From NCBI RefSeq assembly GCF_013184525.1, contig NZ_JAAOIZ010000002.1, positions 62,001-126,000 of the forward strand: a DNA stretch of 64,000 nt. Reading direction: 5' to 3'. This document shows, one piece after another, positions 8,695-17,129 of the stretch. Both the position numbers and the translations under genes were made by a program. The notes beneath the pieces were generated by a model. That model was given only the letters and a program-made list of their open reading frames with translations, made no database searches and was not told where the DNA came from. The DNA comes from Chryseobacterium sp. LAM-KRS1 (GTDB lineage Bacteria > Bacteroidota > Bacteroidia > Flavobacteriales > Weeksellaceae). Every line of letters starts with the position of its first letter. Within the stretch, counting starts at the first letter, position 1.

Positions 8695-10053
8695 TTAAAC
8701 TTCCCCTAATTTATCTGCCAAATCATTGATAACATTTGGACCTTCATACACCAATTCTACCAGCTCAACGCTTTTATTATTCATTTTTAGAATTTTAAAA
8801 TGGTAGTTTTCAATATCAAACTCCTGATTTTCCACAGGAATATCTTCTAATGCGTGGAGAATAAATCCTGCTAATGTATTATATTCGCTTTCTTCAGAAG
8901 GAGCCAATTTTTTAGGCAGGAATTCATTAATTTCTTCGAGAGGTTGTGTAGCCTGAACCCAATAGATGTTGTCTCCAATTTTATCAACAATTTTATCTTC
9001 GTCATCTTCCTCATCCTGAATTTCTCCCACCAGCTCCTCGAGGATATCTTCAAGTGTTATAATACCTTCGGTACCACCGAATTCATCAATAACAATTGCC
9101 AGGTGTTGCTTTTTCTGCTGGAAGATCTTAAGGAGATCGGAAATCTTTTTACTCCCCACTACAAAGAAAGCATCACGCATAAGGGTTTTTAGATCTTCAT
9201 GATTCAGCTCACCTTTTCTTTTAACAAATTCTCTGATAATCTCCTTTGTATAGAGAATACCGATCACGTTATCAATAGAGTTTATATATACGGGAATTCT
9301 GGAATAACCACTATCCATAATTTTATTGATAATATCGTTGATATCTTCCTCAAAATCTATTGATGTAATATTCTGTCGGGGAACCATGATTTGCTTTGCA
9401 GAGTGATCTGTAAAATCAAACGCATTCTTAATAATCTCATAGTTTTCCTCTTCTATTTCTCCGCTATCAGCACTTTGTTTTACCAAAAGCTGAAGTTCTT
9501 CTGTAGAATGGATTTCCTGCTCAGATGCGGGATGGATCTTCATTAATCTTAAAACCCCGTTCGACATGGAATTCATCAACCAGATAAAAGGTTTGAAAAT
9601 TGTATAGAAGATCCTCAATGGAACAGCAGTTGCCATCGTGGTAGCTTCTGATTTCCTGATTGCAATAGATTTGGGAATCAATTCTCCAAACACTATATGC
9701 ATAATCGTAATAAGAACAAAACTGATGATTAACGATATAGAAGTAACTGAAGCAGCACTTAATTGAAAATTGATAGATATAAAGATATTCTCTACAATAT
9801 GGTGTAATGCGCTTTCTCCTACCCAACCTAGGGCAAGTGAAGCTAATGTAATTCCTAATTGTGTTGCAGAAAGATATTCATCAAGATGTTTTATGATGTG
9901 CTCTGCCTGTTTAGCCATTGAGTCCCCCTCTGCGGCCTTAATTTGAATTTGCGAATAACGAACTTTAACAATTGAAAATTCAGCGGCTACGAAAAAGCCA
10001 TTAAGTAATACAAGAAACAAGGCTAGCAAAAGCCTGACTATGTCCGAGTCCAT
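8695..10053 (-). CDS. CNNM/CorC family membrane protein (hemolysin family)
   Basis: 452 aa. The N-terminal DUF21/CNNM membrane domain (four hydrophobic segments in about residues 1-175, starting LLLALFLVLLNGFFVAAEF) is followed by a tandem CBS pair (about 210-335, with RIPVYINSIDNVIGILYTKE and DEFGGTEGIITLEDILEELVGEI) and a C-terminal CorC_HlyC domain. Relatives transport or regulate divalent cations such as Mg2+ or Co2+; the hemolysin name is historical. It is transcribed with clpS from the promoter at 10082-10108. Confidence 0.88.
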   Translation of the reverse strand: MDSDIVRLLLALFLVLLNGFFVAAEFSIVKVRYSQIQIKAAEGDSMAKQAEHIIKHLDEYLSATQLGITLASLALGWVGESALHHIVENIFISINFQLSAASVTSISLIISFVLITIMHIVFGELIPKSIAIRKSEATTMATAVPLRIFYTIFKPFIWLMNSMSNGVLRLMKIHPASEQEIHSTEELQLLVKQSADSGEIEEENYEIIKNAFDFTDHSAKQIMVPRQNITSIDFEEDINDIINKIMDSGYSRIPVYINSIDNVIGILYTKEIIREFVKRKGELNHEDLKTLMRDAFFVVGSKKISDLLKIFQQKKQHLAIVIDEFGGTEGIITLEDILEELVGEIQDEEDDEDKIVDKIGDNIYWVQATQPLEEINEFLPKKLAPSEESEYNTLAGFILHALEDIPVENQEFDIENYHFKILKMNNKSVELVELVYEGPNVINDLADKLGEV

Positions 10054-10081
10054 TTAGAAAATTATATAAAATTTAGTTTTA

Positions 10082-10108
10082 CAAAGATATAGAAAATAAA
10101 AATAACAA
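10082..10108 (-). promoter_or_regulatory. Promoter of the CNNM/CorC-clpS unit
   Basis: -7 box TATCTTTG on the minus strand (10082-10089), TTG at 10106-10108, 16-base spacer. It abuts the atpG terminator. Confidence 0.55.
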
Positions 10109-10111
10109 AAA

Positions 10112-10136
10112 AAAGCATCGATATACTCGATGCTTT
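10112..10136 (-). terminator. Terminator of the atp operon
   Basis: A perfect 10-bp stem AAAGCATCGA/TCGATGCTTT with loop TATAC, followed on the minus strand by eight T residues. It lies 23 bases past the atpG stop. Confidence 0.88.
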
Positions 10137-10158
10137 AATATTTTACTAAATATTTTTC

Positions 10159-11022
10159 TTATGAATTTTTCAAAGCTTCTGCTCCCGAAACGATCTCAAG
10201 GATTTCGTTTGTAATAGCAGCCTGTCTCGCTTTGTTATAGAAGATTACCAAATCATTCTTTAAAGCCTGGGCATTATCTGTTGCTTTATGCATCGCAGTC
10301 ATTCTAGCTCCATGCTCAGATGCCACTGAATCTAAAACAGCTTTGAAAACCTGAGTTTTAATAGATTTTGGAATCAGGTTATCCAAAATTTCATTCTTGT
10401 TAGGTTCAAAGATATAATCTGTTTCTACTTGTGGTTCAGTAGTTTCAGGCATCAGGATAGGAAGAAGTTGCTCTTTGGTTACTTCCTGAGTAGCAGCATT
10501 AATGAATTTATTATAAATTAAATAAATCTCATCAAATTTACCCTCCTTAAAGCTGTTCATAACCCCTTCTGTAAGGTTAGAAACTGCATCAAAGTTCAAA
10601 TTATCAAAAACGGCACTTTCATTAGCATATACAGTACGGCTTCTTCTTACAGCATCATATGCTTTTTTACCGATTGTAAGAACTTCAATATCGTATTGAG
10701 AATTATTCTGAAACTGAATATTAAGCTCTTTTACAATAGATGAGTTAAATGCACCGGCAAGACCTCTGTTTGACGTTACAGCGATAAAAAGCACTCTTTT
10801 AACCTCTCTCTTTTGAGCATATATAGAAACCTGATCAGGATCTGAACTAGAGTTTACATTCTGAATGATTTCTTGTAGTTTCTCGGAATAAGGTCTTAAC
10901 ATCACGATTGCATCCTGTGCTTTTTTAAGTTTCGCAGCAGAAACCATTTTCATAGCACGTGTAATTTGCATCGTAGATGAAATTGAACTGATTCTTCCTC
11001 GTATTTCTTTTAAGTTTGCCAT
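10159..11022 (-). CDS. atpG: F1F0 ATP synthase gamma subunit
   Basis: 287 aa. The long N-terminal helix MANLKEIRGRISSISSTMQITRAMKMVSAAKLKKAQ and the C-terminal helix ending EIVSGAEAL form the rotating coiled-coil shaft of F1. The central Rossmann-like region contains AVTSNRGLAGAFNSS. It is the last gene of the atp operon, separated from atpA by 86 bases that hold an unusual inverted repeat. atpD and atpC, which follow atpG in many bacteria, are not here; they lie elsewhere in Bacteroidetes. Confidence 0.96.
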   Translation of the reverse strand: MANLKEIRGRISSISSTMQITRAMKMVSAAKLKKAQDAIVMLRPYSEKLQEIIQNVNSSSDPDQVSIYAQKREVKRVLFIAVTSNRGLAGAFNSSIVKELNIQFQNNSQYDIEVLTIGKKAYDAVRRSRTVYANESAVFDNLNFDAVSNLTEGVMNSFKEGKFDEIYLIYNKFINAATQEVTKEQLLPILMPETTEPQVETDYIFEPNKNEILDNLIPKSIKTQVFKAVLDSVASEHGARMTAMHKATDNAQALKNDLVIFYNKARQAAITNEILEIVSGAEALKNS

Positions 11023-11028
11023 ATTGGG

Positions 11029-11104
11029 TTAGTTGTTGGTTGTCGGTTGTTGGTTGCTAGTTTTAGAAATTTCTGTCAACTATCAACCAAAAACCATCAA
11101 CTAA
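11029..11104. repeat. Imperfect inverted repeat between atpA and atpG
   Basis: The left arm (11029-11062) is built of GTTGGTTG-type units and the right arm (11078-11104) of CAACCA units. The two arms are reverse complements apart from an insertion of about seven bases and a few mismatches. It looks like a dispersed intergenic REP-like element of flavobacteria. It has no T-run, so simple termination is unlikely. Confidence 0.65.
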
Positions 11105-11108
11105 TTTT

Positions 11109-12686
11109 TTAATTATATTTTGAAGCTAGATCGTTAGCAGCTTGCTTAAGAACGTCTGTAATTTCGTTATCAATTTTTCCAGATTTAATAGCAGCCATCG
11201 TTTCAGGATGCTTAGATCTTAAGAAAGCGATATATTCCGCCTGGAATTCTTTCACTTTTCTGATAGGAACGTTTCTTAACAAGTTCTCAGTACCTGCATA
11301 GATCATTGCTACCTGGCTGTCTACCGGAAGTGGAGAGTTAACCGGCTGCTTAAGAAGCTCCACGTTTCTTTCCCCTTTAGAGATTACAGCTAAAGTAGAT
11401 GCATCTAAGTCAGAACCAAATTTAGCGAACGCTTCTAGTTCTTTATATTGAGCCTGGTCAAGTTTCAATGTACCAGACACTTTTTTCATTGATTTAATCT
11501 GAGCGTTACCCCCTACCCTTGATACGGAGATACCTACGTTAATTGCAGGACGAACCCCAGAGTTGAATAGATCAGATTCAAGGAAAATCTGTCCGTCTGT
11601 AATTGAAATTACGTTAGTAGGAATATACGCAGAAACGTCACCAGCCTGAGTTTCGATAATAGGAAGTGCAGTTAATGAACCACCCCCTTTAACCAAAGGC
11701 TTCAAAGATTCAGGTAGGTCATTCATCTGGCTTGCGATGTTATCATCAGCGATCACCTTTGCAGCTCTTTCCAATAATCTTGAGTGAAGGTAGAAAACGT
11801 CTCCAGGATAAGCTTCACGTCCCGGTGGTCTTCTCAATAGAAGAGAAAGCTCACGGTAAGCAACAGCTTGTTTAGACAAGTCATCATAAACGATAAGAGC
11901 TGGTCTACCTGTATCTCTGAAATACTCACCGATAGAAGCACCTGCCATAGCAGAATACACCTGCATCGGAACAGGGTCTGATGCATTAGCGGCAACAATT
12001 ACAGTATAAGCTAAAGCTCCTTTATCAGAAAGAGTTTTAACGATCTGAGCTACTGTAGATGCTTTTTGTCCAATTGCAACATATATACAATATACAGGTT
12101 TCCCTGCATCAAAAAATTCTTTTTGGTTGATGATCGTATCAATAGCAACAGTCGTTTTACCTGTTTGTCTGTCACCAATGATAAGCTCTCTTTGTCCTCT
12201 TCCTACAGGGATCATAGAGTCGATCGCAACGATACCTGTTTGTAGAGGCTCAGTTACAGGCTGTCTGAAGATAACTCCAGGAGCTTTTCTTTCCAATGGC
12301 ATTTCGTATAAATCCCCTGTAATAGGACCTTTACCATCGATAGGGTTACCAAGAGTATCTACTACTCTTCCTAGCATACCTTCCCCTACTTTAATTGAAG
12401 AAATTCTGTTTGTTCTTCTAACTGTATCACCTTCTTTTACTAATTTACTTTCTCCTAAAAGTGCAACCCCTACGTTGTCCTCTTCAAGGTTAAGTACAAT
12501 ACCTTCTACATCACTAGAAAATTTAACCAACTCTCCGTATTGTACGTTTTCTAACCCGTATACACGAGCAATACCATCACCGATGGTTAAAACTGTACCT
12601 ACTTCCTCAACGTTAGATTGAGTGTCGAAGTTGGCCAATTGTTGTTTTAAGATCGCAGATACTTCTGCCGGATTTATTTCTGCCAT
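11109..12686 (-). CDS. atpA: F1F0 ATP synthase alpha subunit
   Basis: 525 aa, normal length. The P-loop GDRQTGKT lies at residues 171-178, with the conserved [13 protein letters not shown] before it, [20 protein letters not shown] in the Walker B region, and [25 protein letters not shown] near 295-320. Alpha subunits form the catalytic hexamer with beta and carry non-catalytic nucleotide sites. Eighteen bases separate it from atpH upstream. Confidence 0.97.
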   Translation of the reverse strand: MAEINPAEVSAILKQQLANFDTQSNVEEVGTVLTIGDGIARVYGLENVQYGELVKFSSDVEGIVLNLEEDNVGVALLGESKLVKEGDTVRRTNRISSIKVGEGMLGRVVDTLGNPIDGKGPITGDLYEMPLERKAPGVIFRQPVTEPLQTGIVAIDSMIPVGRGQRELIIGDRQTGKTTVAIDTIINQKEFFDAGKPVYCIYVAIGQKASTVAQIVKTLSDKGALAYTVIVAANASDPVPMQVYSAMAGASIGEYFRDTGRPALIVYDDLSKQAVAYRELSLLLRRPPGREAYPGDVFYLHSRLLERAAKVIADDNIASQMNDLPESLKPLVKGGGSLTALPIIETQAGDVSAYIPTNVISITDGQIFLESDLFNSGVRPAINVGISVSRVGGNAQIKSMKKVSGTLKLDQAQYKELEAFAKFGSDLDASTLAVISKGERNVELLKQPVNSPLPVDSQVAMIYAGTENLLRNVPIRKVKEFQAEYIAFLRSKHPETMAAIKSGKIDNEITDVLKQAANDLASKYN

Positions 12687-12704
12687 TGTATGGTTGTTTT
12701 TGTC

Positions 12705-13244
12705 TTAATTTAATTGAAAATCTTTTTTAACCTGATTAAGTTTGCTTTTAACAGATGCATCGATCTGCTGGTCTCCTACTCTTAAAATATAACCCCCTAA
12801 AATCTTAGGATTTACATTAACCTTCAAATCAAAATTTGAAGTATTTTTTACCAGGTTTGTAGATCCTAAGATCTGATCAATATTTTCTTTTGAAAGCTCA
12901 GTAGCAGTAGTTAAAGTGATTCTCTGTACACCATTAACATCTTCTACTTTATTGATAAATTCCTGAGCGATATTCTTCAACTGGCTTTCACGACCTTGTC
13001 TGATAACCAATTTGATTAAATTCTGCGAAGAAAGTGACAAATCTTTGAAAATCTCATCAGCTACTTCTATTTTCTTTTTAGCATCAATGTAAGGTGTAAG
13101 GAAAAACTTGTTCAGATCCGCAGATACTGACATCAGCTTTACCACATCTTTCATTTCAGAAAATACAGTAGCCGTTTGCCCTGTTTCATTTGTGAAATCA
13201 AGCAAACCCTGTGCGTATCTTTTAGCTACTTTAGATGTAAGCAT
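12705..13244 (-). CDS. atpH: F1F0 ATP synthase delta subunit
   Basis: 179 aa. The N-terminal helical domain starts MLTSKVAKRYAQGLLDF; the C-terminal part has the family signature NPKILGGYILRVGDQQIDASV near residues 145-165. Delta sits on top of F1 and binds the b-subunit stalk. It starts two bases after the atpF stop. Confidence 0.94.
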   Translation of the reverse strand: MLTSKVAKRYAQGLLDFTNETGQTATVFSEMKDVVKLMSVSADLNKFFLTPYIDAKKKIEVADEIFKDLSLSSQNLIKLVIRQGRESQLKNIAQEFINKVEDVNGVQRITLTTATELSKENIDQILGSTNLVKNTSNFDLKVNVNPKILGGYILRVGDQQIDASVKSKLNQVKKDFQLN

Positions 13245-13246
13245 TA

Positions 13247-13741
13247 TTAGTTAAGGTTAGATTTGTTTAAATAATTTTGAACCAACTCGTTCTGAGCTTC
13301 GTTGTTATCTAATTTTTGTTTTAAGATAGACTCAGCGATATTTACAGATAAAGCACCAATTTGAGTTTTAATATCTGCCATTGCAGCATTTTTCTCAGTC
13401 TCAATAGTTTGTTTAGCTGCTTCAATCATTTTATCTCCTTCAGCTTTAGCAACATCTTTAGCCTCTCCTACAATTCTATCTTTAATTTCTCTTGCTTCTT
13501 TCAGGATAGCATCTCTTTCAATTTTAGCTTCACGAATGATTCTTTCGTTATCAGCTTTAAGATCTTCCATTTCTTTTTTAGCCAATTTAGCTTGATTTAA
13601 TGCGTCAACAATAGAAGTTTCTCTGTCATTTACTGCATTAACGATTGGTTTCCAAGCGAATTTTGCTAAAAGAAACAACAGGATAACAAAAGTAAGCGTC
13701 ATCCAAAACAAAAGTCCAATTCCAGGTTCAATAATTCCCAT
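13247..13741 (-). CDS. atpF: F1F0 ATP synthase b subunit
   Basis: 164 aa. One N-terminal membrane segment (IGLLFWMTLTFVILLFLLAKF, about residues 7-27) is followed by a long charged helix to the end, as expected for the peripheral stalk. The ATG at 13741 follows a 106-base gap after atpE that contains a strong hairpin. Confidence 0.94.
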   Translation of the reverse strand: MGIIEPGIGLLFWMTLTFVILLFLLAKFAWKPIVNAVNDRETSIVDALNQAKLAKKEMEDLKADNERIIREAKIERDAILKEAREIKDRIVGEAKDVAKAEGDKMIEAAKQTIETEKNAAMADIKTQIGALSVNIAESILKQKLDNNEAQNELVQNYLNKSNLN

Positions 13742-13791
13742 ATCTGTAAATTCTTTTTTTAATGTGATAATTTTATGGATATCTTTTTAAA

Positions 13792-13828
13792 ATTCTTAGC
13801 AGCAGCCAACCGCTTCACTGCTAAGAAT
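13792..13828 (-). promoter_or_regulatory. Strong RNA hairpin between atpE and atpF
   Basis: A perfect 11-bp stem ATTCTTAGCAG/CTGCTAAGAAT encloses a 15-base loop, 20 bases past the atpE stop. The minus-strand sequence after it has only four Ts, so it is more likely a 3' stabiliser or partial attenuator than a full terminator. Confidence 0.7.
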
Positions 13829-13847
13829 ATTCTCTTTTGAGGATAAA

Positions 13848-14066
13848 TTACTTGATGAAAGCACCAAAGATGATCGCGATAAGACCAGCACCTTCAATAA
13901 GACCAGCAGCAATAAGCATTGCTCCTTGAATCTTACCAGCTTGTTCTGGTTGTCTAGCGATAGCATCCATTGCATGTCCACCGATTTTACCGATACCAAG
14001 ACCTACTCCTAGTACTGCTAAACCGATTCCTACGTAAATTAATCCTGCTCCAGTTGATAAATCCAT
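13848..14066 (-). CDS. atpE: F1F0 ATP synthase c subunit
   Basis: 72 aa with two membrane helices joined by the polar loop IARQPEQAGK (about residues 36-45). The ion-binding carboxylate is Glu58 in GLIEGAGLIAII. The residues around it do not form the Na+ signature, so H+ coupling is inferred. It forms the rotor ring and is needed in many copies per enzyme. Confidence 0.96.
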   Translation of the reverse strand: MDLSTGAGLIYVGIGLAVLGVGLGIGKIGGHAMDAIARQPEQAGKIQGAMLIAAGLIEGAGLIAIIFGAFIK

Positions 14067-14113
14067 AATAAATAAATTATATTAGTTAAAATTATTTTAA
14101 AAATAATGCTCTA

Positions 14114-15241
14114 TTAGTGAGCGTGTTCTTCATGACCATGTTCGTGCTCATGTTCTGCTACAGCAATACCGATAAATAGTGCTGATAATACTGTAAATAT
14201 ATATGCTTGCAAGGCAGCTACCAATAATTCCAATACAGAAACAAATAATGCTAATGGTACTGATGCAAATCCTAAAAACGGAGATTTAAAAATAAAGATC
14301 AAAGATATAATAGCCAAGATCATAATGTGACCTGCAGTAACGTTAGCGAAAAGTCGCATCATTAACGCAAAAGGCTTTGTAAAGATACCAATGATTTCGA
14401 TCGGAACCATAATAGGATATAATAAGATCGGTACCGGCGGCATAAAGATATGTTTCCAATAATCTTTATTAGCACTGAACAAAGTAATCAATAAGGTAAT
14501 AACAGCCAATACAGCAGTGATTGCAATGTTACCAGTAAGATTAGATCCTCCAGGGAAGAAAGGAACCAATCCGAAAAGGTTATTGAACCAGATAAAGAAA
14601 AATGCTGTTAATAAATAAGGCATATATCTTTTATATTTAACTGATCCGATATTCGGGATTGCTACCTCATCTCTGATAAACACGATCACAGGCTCCATTA
14701 TTTTTCCAAAACCTGTCGGAAGCTGAGATTTCTTATAGTTTCTTGCCATTCCAATGAATACTACCAGCATAAAAATCACTGATAAGAACATTGACGCTGC
14801 ATTTTTAGTAATGGAAAGATCAAAGTAAACCTTATCTGATTTTTGTTTCCCACCTATTAATGCAAACAAAGTTGCTTTTTCAATTCCTTTAGTAGAAGCC
14901 ACTTGTCCCTCTTCTAATGTATATCCATCATGTTCATGACCGTGAGCGATCTTGTTAGAAAGGAAAGTATGCCATCCTTCATTATCTTTAATAATTACAG
15001 GTAATGGAATTGAAACGTGATGTTCTTCCCCATTATCATCTTTGGTAGTCCATAAATGCCATTCGTTAGAATCACCAATGTGTTCCATGATCATTTTGGT
15101 CGCATTAAAGCCCTTTTCCGCTTCTGTATGCTCTACTTTTTCAGCTGCCTTCTCACCTTCAGATTCATGCTGTGCATTAGCTAAACCACTAATAAACACA
15201 AATAAAAATGCGAAAAATAATGAAGAAATTTTTCTGTTCAT
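14114..15241 (-). CDS. atpB: F1F0 ATP synthase a subunit with His-rich extensions
   Basis: 375 aa, about 100 longer than the E. coli protein. It begins with a signal-peptide-like segment (SSLFFAFLFVFISGLANAQ) and a His/Glu-rich periplasmic stretch to about residue 130, then the membrane part. The essential stator Arg is Arg296 in MMRLFANVTAGH. The C-terminus ends in a tail of alternating His and Glu. The N-terminal extension is a known Bacteroidetes trait. It is the first F0 gene of the operon and has its own promoter at 15262-15292. Confidence 0.94.
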   Translation of the reverse strand: MNRKISSLFFAFLFVFISGLANAQHESEGEKAAEKVEHTEAEKGFNATKMIMEHIGDSNEWHLWTTKDDNGEEHHVSIPLPVIIKDNEGWHTFLSNKIAHGHEHDGYTLEEGQVASTKGIEKATLFALIGGKQKSDKVYFDLSITKNAASMFLSVIFMLVVFIGMARNYKKSQLPTGFGKIMEPVIVFIRDEVAIPNIGSVKYKRYMPYLLTAFFFIWFNNLFGLVPFFPGGSNLTGNIAITAVLAVITLLITLFSANKDYWKHIFMPPVPILLYPIMVPIEIIGIFTKPFALMMRLFANVTAGHIMILAIISLIFIFKSPFLGFASVPLALFVSVLELLVAALQAYIFTVLSALFIGIAVAEHEHEHGHEEHAH

Positions 15242-15261
15242 ATCTCTTTTTTAATCGTGTG

Positions 15262-15292
15262 CAAATATATCGATTTTATTAAACTTTACCAA
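15262..15292 (-). promoter_or_regulatory. Promoter of the atpB-E-F-H-A-G operon
   Basis: The minus-strand -7 box TATATTTG (15262-15269) and TTG (15290-15292) are separated by 20 bases. The predicted leader is about 15 bases before the atpB ATG. Confidence 0.65.
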
Positions 15293-15323
15293 TATTAAAA
15301 ATTGATTTTTATCATCAAAAAAG

Positions 15324-15593
15324 TCAAGATTTGTTAATGAGTTTTATTATAGATAAGTATATAAGGAACGATGCGATAATAAAGCAAATTACAATAAATA
15401 GAAAATTAGCTTTTGTTTTATCAATAATAAGCAAAGAAATAACAAGCCATACAAGATCTTTTGAAAGGTTTACCACCAGAAATTTCATCCCCGCGTCTGG
15501 TCTGCCATATAAATATCTTTTAAATATTATATAAACAATACTATTAAGGACTATTATTAAAAGTACAATAATTAAACTATTCCAAATATTCAT
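15324..15593 (-). CDS. Small membrane protein at the atpI position
   Basis: 89 aa with about three hydrophobic segments (residues 4-25, 47-60 and 66-84) separated by a basic, tyrosine-rich loop FKRYLYGRPDAGMKF. It lies 82 bases upstream of atpB in the same direction, where many bacteria carry the non-homologous atpI or atpZ assembly and ion-supply genes. It is not recognisably AtpI; the role in ATP synthase assembly is inferred from position alone. The only Met candidates are residue 1 and residue 36, and the promoter almost touches the first. Confidence 0.7.
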   Translation of the reverse strand: MNIWNSLIIVLLIIVLNSIVYIIFKRYLYGRPDAGMKFLVVNLSKDLVWLVISLLIIDKTKANFLFIVICFIIASFLIYLSIIKLINKS

Positions 15594-15597
15594 TTTG

Positions 15598-15627
15598 CAA
15601 AAATAAAATTATAATTTATTAAGCAAA
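15598..15627 (-). promoter_or_regulatory. Promoter touching the start codon of the atpI-position gene
   Basis: -7 box TATTTTTG (15598-15605), TTTG (15624-15627), 18-base spacer, all on the minus strand. Only four bases separate the box from the ATG at 15593, which predicts a leaderless or nearly leaderless transcript. Confidence 0.65.
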
Positions 15628-15671
15628 ATAAATCTCCGCAATGTATATCATATATATTATTAAAAAATCCT

Positions 15672-15679
15672 TATTTTTG
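15672..15679 (+). promoter_or_regulatory. -7 box for ffh
   Basis: TATTTTTG matches TAnnTTTG 22 bases before the ffh start. I see no good -33 TTG at the right distance, so this is a partial match. Confidence 0.4.
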
Positions 15680-15701
15680 CAGACTATAATTTATAACACA
15701 T

Positions 15702-17063
15702 ATGTTTAATAGTTTACAGGATAAATTAGACAAGGCGCTTCATAATATTTCCGGACGTGGAAAAATTACGGAAATCAATGTTGCGGAAACCGTAAAAGAA
15801 ATTCGTAGAGCATTGGTAGATGCCGATGTTAATTATAAAGTAGCAAAGGATCTTACTAAAAGAGTTCAAGATAAGGCTTTGGGACAAAACGTTCTCACTT
15901 CTCTTACTCCGGGCCAATTGATGACTAAAATTGTTCACGATGAGTTGGTAGATCTAATGGGGGGATCCCAGGAAGGCATTAATCTTTCAGGTAAACCTAC
16001 CATAATCCTTATTGCAGGTCTTCAGGGTTCCGGTAAAACTACATTTTCCGGAAAACTTGCCAATTATTTACATACTAAAAAGAATAAAAAACCTTTATTG
16101 GTAGCGTGTGATGTTTATCGTCCCGCTGCAATCGACCAGTTAAAAGTACTGGGCAGCCAGATAGGGGTTCCTGTTTATACAGAAGAAGGAGCTACTAATC
16201 CGTCTACCATTGCTGAAAATGCCATCAAGTTTGCAAAAGAAAAAAACCATGATGTTGTAATTGTGGATACTGCAGGACGTTTGGCTATAGATGAGCAAAT
16301 GATGAATGAGATCAAATCTGTTCATTATTTCATCAAGCCTCATGAAACATTGTTCGTTGTGGACTCTATGACGGGTCAGGATGCTGTAAATACTGCAAAA
16401 GCATTCAATGATGCATTAAATTTTGACGGTGTTGTTCTTACCAAATTAGACGGTGATACAAGAGGGGGTGCTGCTTTAACGATCCGTTCTGTAGTTGAAA
16501 AACCGATTAAATTCATTTCCACAGGGGAAAAAATGGAAGCTCTAGATCTTTTCTACCCGGAAAGGATGGCGGACAGGATTTTGGGAATGGGAGACGTTGT
16601 TTCCTTAGTAGAAAGGGCTCAGGAACAATTCGATGAAGAAGAAGCTAAAAAACTTCATAAAAAAATTGCTAAAAACGAGTTTGGTTTTGACGATTTCCTA
16701 AAGCAGATCAATCAGATCAAGAAAATGGGTAATATGAAAGACCTGATGGGAATGATCCCTGGGGTGGGAAAAGCTATTAAGGATGTTGAAATCAGTGATG
16801 ATGCATTTAAACACATTGAAGCAATTATCTACTCCATGACTCCGGAAGAAAGAAGAAGACCTTCTATTATCAATACGCAAAGAAAACAAAGAATTGCAAA
16901 AGGCGCAGGAAGAAAGATTGAAGATGTAAACCAATTGATGAAACAGTTTGATCAAATGGGTAAAATGATGAAGATGATGCAGGGACCTCAGGGTAAACAA
17001 ATGATGCAGATGATGAGTAAAATGCCTAATATGCCTGGAATGGGCGGAATGTTTGGAAAATAG
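15702..17063 (+). CDS. ffh: Signal recognition particle GTPase Ffh
   Basis: 453 aa. It has an N-terminal four-helix N domain (residues 1-90), then a GTPase G domain with P-loop GLQGSGKTT (106-114), the DVYRPAAIDQL motif, DTAGRLAIDE and TKLDGDTRGGA. The C-terminal M domain (about 325-453) is methionine-rich, ending in a run of Met/Gln/Gly that binds 4.5S RNA and signal sequences. It targets nascent inner-membrane proteins to FtsY. It is monocistronic: divergent from the atp operon and closed by the 17083 terminator. Confidence 0.97.
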   Translation: MFNSLQDKLDKALHNISGRGKITEINVAETVKEIRRALVDADVNYKVAKDLTKRVQDKALGQNVLTSLTPGQLMTKIVHDELVDLMGGSQEGINLSGKPTIILIAGLQGSGKTTFSGKLANYLHTKKNKKPLLVACDVYRPAAIDQLKVLGSQIGVPVYTEEGATNPSTIAENAIKFAKEKNHDVVIVDTAGRLAIDEQMMNEIKSVHYFIKPHETLFVVDSMTGQDAVNTAKAFNDALNFDGVVLTKLDGDTRGGAALTIRSVVEKPIKFISTGEKMEALDLFYPERMADRILGMGDVVSLVERAQEQFDEEEAKKLHKKIAKNEFGFDDFLKQINQIKKMGNMKDLMGMIPGVGKAIKDVEISDDAFKHIEAIIYSMTPEERRRPSIINTQRKQRIAKGAGRKIEDVNQLMKQFDQMGKMMKMMQGPQGKQMMQMMSKMPNMPGMGGMFGK

Positions 17064-17082
17064 GAATCCATCAATCAATATA

Positions 17083-17110
17083 AAAACCGGCTCAATTGAG
17101 CCGGTTTTAT
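17083..17110. terminator. Bidirectional terminator between ffh and an outer-membrane barrel gene
   Basis: Perfect palindrome AAAACCGGCTCA/TGAGCCGGTTTT with A- and T-runs, serving ffh on the plus strand and the gene at 17130 on the minus strand. Confidence 0.9.
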
Positions 17111-17129
17111 TTTTTAGTCTGACTGATTA

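Noticed and set aside
12127..12621. 164-codon frame opposite atpA
   Set aside because: Antisense shadow of a highly conserved gene; Ser/Pro/Leu-rich product with no motif or promoter.
13796..13999. 67-codon frame overlapping atpE in another frame on the same strand
   Set aside because: The atpE frame has the clear c-subunit sequence; the overlap is out of frame.
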